From assembly GCA_045596745.1 (NCBI GenBank), contig JAZODA010000074.1, positions 1 to 10,355 on the forward strand: a stretch of 10,355 nucleotides of DNA, written 5' to 3'. The notes under the pieces were generated by a model. The model saw only the letters and a list, made by a program, of their open reading frames with translations, made no database searches and was not told where the DNA came from. The position numbers were made by a program, and so were the translations under genes. This document shows positions 5,356-10,355 of the stretch, piece by piece (within the stretch, counting starts at the first letter, position 1; each line of letters starts with the position of its first letter). The DNA comes from RGIG3009 sp045596745. Its GTDB lineage: Bacteria > Bacillota > Clostridia > Oscillospirales > Acutalibacteraceae.

Positions 5356-6528
5356 ATGAAGTGTGTTGATACCTTTGCACAGATTTATAAGCGCGATCCC
5401 GATGGCGTGGCGTTTTGCCCGTATCGCATTTGCCCGCTCGGCGCACACAGCGACCATCAGTTGGGCCTGGTGACCGGCCTGGCGATTGACAAGGGCATTC
5501 ATATTGCTTACTCTGTCAAGCGCAGCGGCATTGTGGAGCTGACCTCGTTGCAGTTTGATAAGCGTGCCCAGTGGCACGTGCAGTCGGTAGCGGCGGAAAA
5601 GGAAAACGATTGGGCGGATTATCTGCGCGGCGCTACTGTGGCGCTGAGCGAGAAGCATTCGCTGAAATATGGTTTGTGCGGTGTTATCGAGGGCAGCTTG
5701 CCGATTGGTGGTTTGTCGTCGTCCGCGGCGGTTATCCTGGCGTTTTTGTCGGCGCTTTGCCGTGTCAATGACATTACGCTGACTCCGCACGAAATGATTA
5801 TGACCGCGCTTGCGGCGGAAAACAACTATGTCGGCGTGGCGTGCGGCAAGCTGGATCAGTCCTGCGAGGTGTATTCCAAAAAGGACCATTTGCTGTATCT
5901 GGATACCCGCGATGATTCTTACGAGCTTATCCCGACCAACCCGAAGATGAAGCCGTATCGTATTGCGGTGTTCTTCTCGGGCGTGGAACGCACGCTGGCG
6001 GGCAGTAAGTTCAATATGCGCGTGGACGAGTGCCGTGCGGCGGCGTATTCGCTAATGGCGTTCGCCGGTATGGAATACGGCAAATTCCCCGAAGCGGCGA
6101 TGCGTAACGTGCCGCTCGAGGTGTATCATCAGTATAAAGATAGATTGCCGCAAAACTTCGCCAAGCGCGCGGAGCACTATATCACGGAGTTCGACCGTGT
6201 GCAGCGCGGTGCGGAAGCGTGGCGGCGCGGCGATTTGGAAGAGTATGGTCGCCTGTCGTTCGAGAGTGGTCGTTCTTCCATCGAGAACTGGGAGACCGGT
6301 TCAGACGAGCTGAAAACGCTGTACGAGATTATGACGCGCACCGAGGGTATCTACGGTGGTCGTTTCTCGGGTGCAGGCTTCAAGGGCTGCTGTATGGCGC
6401 TCATCGACCCCGCTTTCGAGGAAAGTATTTCGGCGACGGTGACGCAGGAATATCTCAAGGCGTTCCCGAACCTCAAAGAAAAATTCTCGGTTCATATTTG
6501 TGAAAGTGCGGATGGTATTGCGTTATGA
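5356..6528 (+). CDS. GHMP sugar kinase, galacturonokinase-like (galactokinase family)
   Basis: Phosphorylates a free sugar at C1 with ATP in the cytoplasm. The ATG at 5356 lies 7 bases after GAGGAG (5343-5348). The 390-residue length is normal for galactokinase-type enzymes. Visible motifs are the sugar-binding signature PYRICPLGAHSDHQ (22-35), the ATP loop GSLPIGGLSSSAA (113-125), the catalytic Asp in GKLDQS (Asp167) and GGRFSGAGFKGCC (334-346). Classical galactokinase has GR-x-N-L-I-G-E-H-T-D-Y as its first motif. The form PYRICPLGAH-x-DHQ, plus 'AKRAEHY' and 'SSIEN' later, matches plant D-galacturonate 1-kinase as I remember it. Galacturonate or a related sugar is therefore a better guess than galactose, but the substrate is inferred. 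Its stop overlaps the start of the nucleotidyltransferase gene (ATGA), implying translational coupling. Confidence 0.88.
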   Translation: MKCVDTFAQIYKRDPDGVAFCPYRICPLGAHSDHQLGLVTGLAIDKGIHIAYSVKRSGIVELTSLQFDKRAQWHVQSVAAEKENDWADYLRGATVALSEKHSLKYGLCGVIEGSLPIGGLSSSAAVILAFLSALCRVNDITLTPHEMIMTALAAENNYVGVACGKLDQSCEVYSKKDHLLYLDTRDDSYELIPTNPKMKPYRIAVFFSGVERTLAGSKFNMRVDECRAAAYSLMAFAGMEYGKFPEAAMRNVPLEVYHQYKDRLPQNFAKRAEHYITEFDRVQRGAEAWRRGDLEEYGRLSFESGRSSIENWETGSDELKTLYEIMTRTEGIYGGRFSGAGFKGCCMALIDPAFEESISATVTQEYLKAFPNLKEKFSVHICESADGIAL

Positions 6529-7259
6529 AATGTTTGATTTTGGCGGCCGGTTATGCAACGCGGCTGTATCCGTTAACCGAAAACTTCCCGAAGCCGCTTC
6601 TCGAGGTGCAGGGCAAGTCCATTTTGGATTGGCTCATCGATGATATCGACACGCTCGGCGCGGTGGATGAGTACGTGGTAATTTCCAACCACAAATTCGC
6701 GCACCACTTCGATGCGTGGGCAGCGACCAAATCGCAAAAGGTGACGGTGGTGGACGATGGTACGTCTACCAACGAGACGCGCCTCGGTGCGGTTAAGGAC
6801 ATTCAATTCGCCATCGAAAAGCTGGGACTGGATGACGATATGCTGGTCATCGCAGGCGACAACCTGCTGGACTTCAGCCTGACGGCGTTCATCGAATACG
6901 CGCAGCGTAAGCAGGCGTCCTGCATTATGCGATATTACGAGCCGTCCGAGCAGAAGCTGCTTAAGTGCGGTGTGGTGACGATTGACGAAACCGACCGCAT
7001 CACCGAAATGACGGAAAAATCGCCGACTCCGGCGACGCACTGGTGCTGTCCGCCGTTTTATTTCTACACCCGCGAGGATGCCAAGTTGGTAGCCGCAGGT
7101 ATCGAAGCCGGTTGCGGTACCGATGCACCGGGCAGCTACATCGCTTGGCTGTGCAAGCAAACGGCGGTGTATGCGATGGAAATGCCGGGTTCGCGGTATG
7201 ACATCGGTAATCTGGCGAGCTACGAGGCGGTTCAGACGACCTACACCGGTATCCGATAA
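6525..7259 (+). CDS. Sugar-1-phosphate nucleotidyltransferase (NDP-sugar pyrophosphorylase)
   Basis: Expected to join an NTP to a sugar 1-phosphate, releasing pyrophosphate and giving an NDP-sugar. The 244-residue product is a GT-A-type NTP_transferase domain. It shows LAAGYATRLYPLTENFPKPL (6-25, the nucleotide-binding signature), AGDN with the metal-binding Asp112, EMTEKSP (161-167, with the Lys that contacts sugar phosphate in RmlA-type enzymes) and GSRYDIGNLASY (222-233, with the second metal-binding Asp226). The ATG overlaps the kinase stop by 4 bases, so the two proteins are probably made in a fixed ratio and act in sequence. Which nucleotide it uses cannot be told from sequence; phosphocholine cytidylyltransferases share the same opening motif, but the kinase next door argues for a sugar substrate. 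Confidence 0.88.
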   Translation: MKCLILAAGYATRLYPLTENFPKPLLEVQGKSILDWLIDDIDTLGAVDEYVVISNHKFAHHFDAWAATKSQKVTVVDDGTSTNETRLGAVKDIQFAIEKLGLDDDMLVIAGDNLLDFSLTAFIEYAQRKQASCIMRYYEPSEQKLLKCGVVTIDETDRITEMTEKSPTPATHWCCPPFYFYTREDAKLVAAGIEAGCGTDAPGSYIAWLCKQTAVYAMEMPGSRYDIGNLASYEAVQTTYTGIR

Positions 7260-7286
7260 TCGAGTTACAGCGAGGGGGACAATGCC

Positions 7287-8453
7287 GTGCCAACACAAAT
7301 TGAACAGGCATTTCTGGCGTTGCTCCGTTTTGAGCTTACGCAAAAGGCTGTGCCGTCGGAGATTTTAAACGACATTACAGCGGAAACGCTGCCGGAGATA
7401 TACGCGCTGGCACAGCGGCACGATATGGCGCATCTGGTGACGGGTGCTTTGGAAAAAACGGGGCGTCTGGGAACGGATGCCGTATCGGAGCAGTTTAAGA
7501 AAATCCGCTATGCGGCGGTGTTTCGTTACGAGCAGATTCGTTACGAGTTGGATGCCATCTGCGCGGCGCTGAGCGAAGCGAAGATTCGGCATATCCCCCT
7601 GAAAGGTGCGGTGATTCGCGCGTGGTACGATGAGCCGTGGATGCGGACAAGCTGCGATATCGACATTTTGGTTCGTCCGGACGATTTACAAGCGGCTTCT
7701 GCTGTGTTCACCGATGCGTTGGGGTATCGTGGCGGTAGCGAAGGAACGCATGACGTTTCGTTTTTTTCGCCCGGCGGTCTGCATGTGGAACTTCACCACA
7801 GCACCGTCGAAGAGGGACGAGCCGTCCGCGCAAGCGATGTGTTGGCTACGGTATGGGATACCGTGACAGATTCCGAAGAGTACACCTGCCGTATGAGCGA
7901 CGCGATGTTTTATTTCTATCACATCGCACATATGGCGAAACATATTGAAATCGGCGGCTGCGGTGTGCGCGCGTTTATGGATTTGTGGATATTAAATCAT
8001 CGGGCGCCTGCCGATGCGGAAGGGCGTGCACGGTTGCTACAGCAAGGCGGACTTCTTCGCTTTGCAGATGTCGCTTCGCAGTTGGCAGAACGGTGGTTTT
8101 CCGAAGGCGAAGCAGACGATACGGCGCTGTTGCTTGAGGTATTTATTCTCTATGGCGGTGTGTACGGTAACGTAGAAACAAACACCGCCGTCGAGGAACA
8201 ACACGGTGGCAAATGGCGCTGGCGAATGGCGCTGGTGTTTCCGAGGTTTTATTGGTTGAAATACCAATACCCGATTTTAAAGCGCCATGCGTGGTTGTAT
8301 CCCTTTTGTCTGCTGCATCGGTTAGGTCGCAAGACCATCGGAAAAGACCGAAAACGCGCCGCGGCAAAGCTGAAGCAGGTAATGTCGGTGGACGATTCCA
8401 AACGAGAAGCGGCAGCGGCCTTGCTGAAAGGCTTGGAACTGTCGGATAATTGA
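7287..8453 (+). CDS. Uncharacterised nucleotidyltransferase family protein (NTP_transf_5 / PF14907-like)
   Basis: Starts at GTG 7287, 8 bases after GAGGGGG (7272-7278); the ATG at 7282 is out of frame. The 388-residue product has an N-terminal helical region and then a polymerase-beta-type nucleotidyltransferase core: LKGA at 105-108, a basic/aromatic 'YDEPWMRTSC', the paired acids in DIDILV (Asp124, Asp126) and a third acid in HVELH (Glu168). This order is that of the NTP_transf_5 family, often found in polysaccharide and peptide-modification gene clusters but without a settled activity. All three carboxylates are present, so it should be active. The C-terminal ~170 residues are helical and basic. 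It follows the sugar nucleotidyltransferase by 27 bases in the same transcription unit. Confidence 0.82.
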   Translation: MPTQIEQAFLALLRFELTQKAVPSEILNDITAETLPEIYALAQRHDMAHLVTGALEKTGRLGTDAVSEQFKKIRYAAVFRYEQIRYELDAICAALSEAKIRHIPLKGAVIRAWYDEPWMRTSCDIDILVRPDDLQAASAVFTDALGYRGGSEGTHDVSFFSPGGLHVELHHSTVEEGRAVRASDVLATVWDTVTDSEEYTCRMSDAMFYFYHIAHMAKHIEIGGCGVRAFMDLWILNHRAPADAEGRARLLQQGGLLRFADVASQLAERWFSEGEADDTALLLEVFILYGGVYGNVETNTAVEEQHGGKWRWRMALVFPRFYWLKYQYPILKRHAWLYPFCLLHRLGRKTIGKDRKRAAAKLKQVMSVDDSKREAAAALLKGLELSDN

Positions 8454-8476
8454 TTCTTATATAAGGATATTAACAG

Positions 8477-9511
8477 ATGGGAGCAAACTGTATGAAACCG
8501 GAAAGCAAAAAAAGAAAGCCGCAGGAGTTTGAGGCTGACTCCATCTTAAATACCAACAGCGCAAAAATGACGGTGGACACGCCGGAGCTCAGCGATGAGG
8601 AGCGCCGTGCTGCCCGCAAGCAGAAGACCATCAGTATTGTGGTTGTCCTTTGCGTGTTGCTGGCGCTGGCAGCGGTGTTTATTCTCGGTGGCGTGGTGTC
8701 GAATTATCAGGAGAAGAAGCGCCAGGAGGAAGAAGCTGAGGCGGCGCGTATTGCGGCGCTGAAAGACCCGCGCGCGGATACGTTGTATATCGTTGACGAA
8801 GACGCCGAGCTGCTTCCGTTCCAGGTACAGTGGTCGGTTATCGATGCTTACTACAGCAACGAAAACGGTATGTATGCCACGATGAACTTCACCAACGGCT
8901 TTGAGGTTGCTGTTCCGGTCAAGGAAATCAGCGTGTGGCTGTACCGCGGCGAGGATTTGGTCGTGTCGGGTCGCGTGCGCAACATTGTCGACTTGGTCAT
9001 CCCTGCCAACAGCGACGCCGACTATACTTTCTATATGCACCCCAGCCTGGTGAAGATTACCGACCTGAAAGAGGGCGAAGAGGACCTTTCATGGAAGGTT
9101 GAGGTGACGTACGACCTCGATCCCGAGGATGAGAAGATTGCTTACGAGGAACGCGCCGATACCATCAAGATTGTCGGCGAAGAACCCGAGGTTGTCAGCG
9201 GCAAGGTCTCGTACAGCATCACGAACGCCTATTACACCAAGCAGAACGGTATGTTTGTGACAGTGGCGTTTGCCAACGGCACGGAAGAAACGGTCACCAT
9301 CGGCAAAATGGATGTGGCTCTGCGCTCGAAGTCCGCAAACGGTGAGATGCTTCCGGCTGCGGCGGCTGAGGTTACCGTGAGCGAGGACAAGGACATTGCC
9401 GCGGGCGAGGTGAAGTCTTACACGTTCTACATCGATCCGAACGGTATGTATAACATCAGCCTGACGAAGGATGACGTTCTGGAGTGGGAGATTACCTACG
9501 AAGCGGAGTAA
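8477..9511 (+). CDS. Membrane-anchored protein with two repeated beta-sandwich-like domains
   Basis: Layout of the 344 residues: a charged cytoplasmic N-terminus (about 1-50), one membrane segment at 52-74, a highly charged helical stalk at 77-97 (EKKRQEEEAEAA), then two homologous extracellular domains at about 116-213 and 243-342. Both begin alike ('VQWSVIDAYYSNENGMYATM' and 'VSYSITNAYYTKQNGMFVTV'), continue with F-x-N-G and end in 'YTFYMHPS' / 'YTFYIDPN' and 'W-x-V/I-x-x-T-Y'. They resemble Ig-like or DUF4352-type accessory domains; no enzymatic motif is seen. The ATG at 8477 is 9 bases after AAGGA; the in-frame ATG at 8492, 8 bases after GGGAG, is equally plausible. Only 7 bases separate it from the regulator gene. 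Confidence 0.8.
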   Translation: MGANCMKPESKKRKPQEFEADSILNTNSAKMTVDTPELSDEERRAARKQKTISIVVVLCVLLALAAVFILGGVVSNYQEKKRQEEEAEAARIAALKDPRADTLYIVDEDAELLPFQVQWSVIDAYYSNENGMYATMNFTNGFEVAVPVKEISVWLYRGEDLVVSGRVRNIVDLVIPANSDADYTFYMHPSLVKITDLKEGEEDLSWKVEVTYDLDPEDEKIAYEERADTIKIVGEEPEVVSGKVSYSITNAYYTKQNGMFVTVAFANGTEETVTIGKMDVALRSKSANGEMLPAAAAEVTVSEDKDIAAGEVKSYTFYIDPNGMYNISLTKDDVLEWEITYEAE

Positions 9512-9518
9512 TGTGGGT

Positions 9519-9911
9519 ATGGAGAAGATGCGCCAAACCAAGCAAAAGCAGCTTATCCTGAATATCCTGCAGGCGGAAGCACCGTTGACGGCAGGGCAGT
9601 TGTACGCGCGGGCACTGGAGCAGTGCCCGACCATTGCCAAGTCGACGGTGTACCGCAATCTGGAAACGATGGTGCAGCGCGGCGACTTATGCCGTGGCTT
9701 CCTGGAAAACGGTGAGAGCTTTTTCAGCCTGTCGGGTACGGAACATCATCATTATATGATTTGTCGTGATTGCAACCGTATGCAGGATTTGCCGGTTTGC
9801 CCGATGGAGGCGCTTGGCAAAGCGACGGCCGGTTCGGACTTCGTAGCGACCGATCATATTGTGCAGGTGTACGGCTACTGCGGCGCCTGTGCAAAGAAGC
9901 ATACAATATAG
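9519..9911 (+). CDS. Fur-family metal-responsive transcriptional regulator
   Basis: A metal-sensing DNA-binding repressor of the Fur/Zur/PerR family. The 130-residue product has the winged helix (TAGQLYARAL ... STVYRNLETM at 42-51) and the C-terminal dimer domain. The two CxxC pairs of the structural zinc site are present (Cys82/Cys85 in HHHYMICRDC, Cys121/Cys124 in YGYCGAC), as is the histidine cluster 76-78 and His113. The N-terminal His that most Fur and PerR proteins carry just before 'x-T/S-A-x-x-L/I-Y' is missing (PLTAGQLY), so the regulatory metal site may be altered. Fur, Zur and PerR cannot be separated safely. The ATG at 9519 sits 10 bases after GGAG (9505-9508), inside the previous gene's end, which suggests co-transcription; a terminator follows at 9920. 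Confidence 0.9.
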   Translation: MEKMRQTKQKQLILNILQAEAPLTAGQLYARALEQCPTIAKSTVYRNLETMVQRGDLCRGFLENGESFFSLSGTEHHHYMICRDCNRMQDLPVCPMEALGKATAGSDFVATDHIVQVYGYCGACAKKHTI

Positions 9912-9919
9912 TCAAAAAC

Positions 9920-9951
9920 AACAGCTTTTGCGAATGCAAAGGCTGTTTTTA
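9920..9951 (+). terminator. Intrinsic terminator closing the kinase-to-Fur operon
   Basis: AACAGCTTTTGC (9920-9931) pairs fully, with one G-U, with GCAAAGGCTGTT (9936-9947) around a GAAT tetraloop, followed by TTT. A-rich sequence before and Ts after it could also work from the other strand. Confidence 0.85.
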
Positions 9952-9970
9952 TGTACGAATGGTAAGTTTC

Positions 9971-10031
9971 GAAAAAAATTAAAAAAACCATTCAAAAAAG
10001 TGTTGACAAACGGGATATGTGGTGGTATGAT
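9971..10031 (+). promoter_or_regulatory. Ribosomal RNA operon promoter with A-tract UP-like element
   Basis: TTGACA at 10003-10008, a 17-base spacer, then TATGAT at 10026-10031. Directly upstream (9971-10000) lie three A-runs spaced about a helical turn apart, as in UP elements bound by the RNA polymerase alpha subunit. The strength fits the 16S rRNA gene downstream. No second tandem promoter is evident. Confidence 0.85.
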
Positions 10032-10238
10032 AGCAAAGCTGTCGCCAAGAGGGGACAGTAAGGGACCTTGAAAATTAAACAATGCAAAGAGCAGAAATTA
10101 ACTACCCGTTAATTTACACGGAAGAAGAAATCCGGGCGATCGAAGAAGATTGCCAAACAGAGAACGCGCAAGCGTAAGAAGAGCTAAGACGCTCTGGGAA
10201 ATGATGGGACCCGGCCGAGAGGTCGGTTCACATACAAT
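10032..10238 (+). other. Pre-16S rRNA leader with several hairpins
   Basis: About 200 bases of transcribed leader without a gene. Hairpins seen in order: CTGTC (10039-10043) with GACAG (10054-10058); AAATTAAC (10095-10102) with GTTAATTT (10108-10115), perfect; ACGC-GCAA-GCGT (10164-10175); AGAGC with GCTCT around 10180-10195; and CCGGCC-GAGA-GGTCGG (10211-10226). CCTTGAAAATTAAACA near 10066-10081 is a candidate boxA-type antitermination site. The 5' strand of the RNase III processing stem should be here, but its partner lies beyond the window. Confidence 0.65.

Positions 10239-10355
<117 letters not shown>

Noticed and set aside
8433..8465. TTGGAA with TATATA-like bases before the membrane-protein gene as an internal promoter
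   Set aside because: Spacing is 19 bases with weak hexamers, and the 23-base gap fits operon transcription better.
4506..9940. Long open frames on the minus strand opposite the cyclophilin, kinase, nucleotidyltransferase, membrane-protein and Fur genes (for example 5185-5889, 6573-7343, 9089-9658)
   Set aside because: They lie wholly opposite well-supported genes in GC-rich DNA, their translations are Arg/His-rich with no recognisable domain, and none has a convincing ribosome binding site or promoter.

Overview
The window looks like a chromosomal segment from a Gram-positive Clostridia-type bacterium, plausibly an Oscillospirales/Ruminococcaceae relative. It ends in the first ~117 bases of a 16S rRNA gene, whose opening (AGAGTTTGATCCTGGCTCAG, then GTGCCTAACACATGCAAGTC) fits Clostridia. 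Strong AGGAG-type ribosome binding sites, textbook sigma-A promoters, lipoprotein signal peptides and intrinsic terminators all point the same way. Every gene I can support lies on the + strand.

The left part (1-4500) is visibly AT-richer and looks accessory. It opens with the 3' end of a secreted or surface protein (Thr-rich linker, then a domain resembling the copper-amine-oxidase-N 'stalk' fold). A perfect TTGACA-N17-TATAAT promoter at 811-839 then heads six small, tightly packed genes (918-3676). These are a four-TM protein, a soluble DUF5958-like protein, two paralogous three-TM proteins, a single-pass membrane protein, and a soluble protein built from two copies of one ~95-residue domain. 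A lone lipoprotein gene follows. Copies of a short hairpin-forming repeat (core GGGGACGGTTCTC) punctuate the block in both orientations, and one has become part of a coding sequence. Functions here are unknown; the layout resembles clusters of immunity-type genes, but no toxin is in view.

The right part (4500-9950) is GC-richer and looks like core genome. It holds an exported cyclophilin lipoprotein with its own promoter and terminator, then a probable five-gene operon (promoter 5267-5295, terminator 9920-9951). That operon encodes a GHMP sugar kinase whose motifs match plant galacturonokinase better than classical galactokinase, a translationally coupled sugar-1-phosphate nucleotidyltransferase, an uncharacterised nucleotidyltransferase of the NTP_transf_5 type, a membrane-anchored protein with two repeated beta-rich domains, and a Fur-family regulator. 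The first two genes together suggest salvage of a free sugar or uronic acid to an NDP-sugar.

The right edge (9951-10355) is the start of an rRNA operon: an A-tract-rich UP-like region, a TTGACA-N17-TATGAT promoter, a ~200-nt leader with several hairpins, and the 5' end of 16S rRNA.
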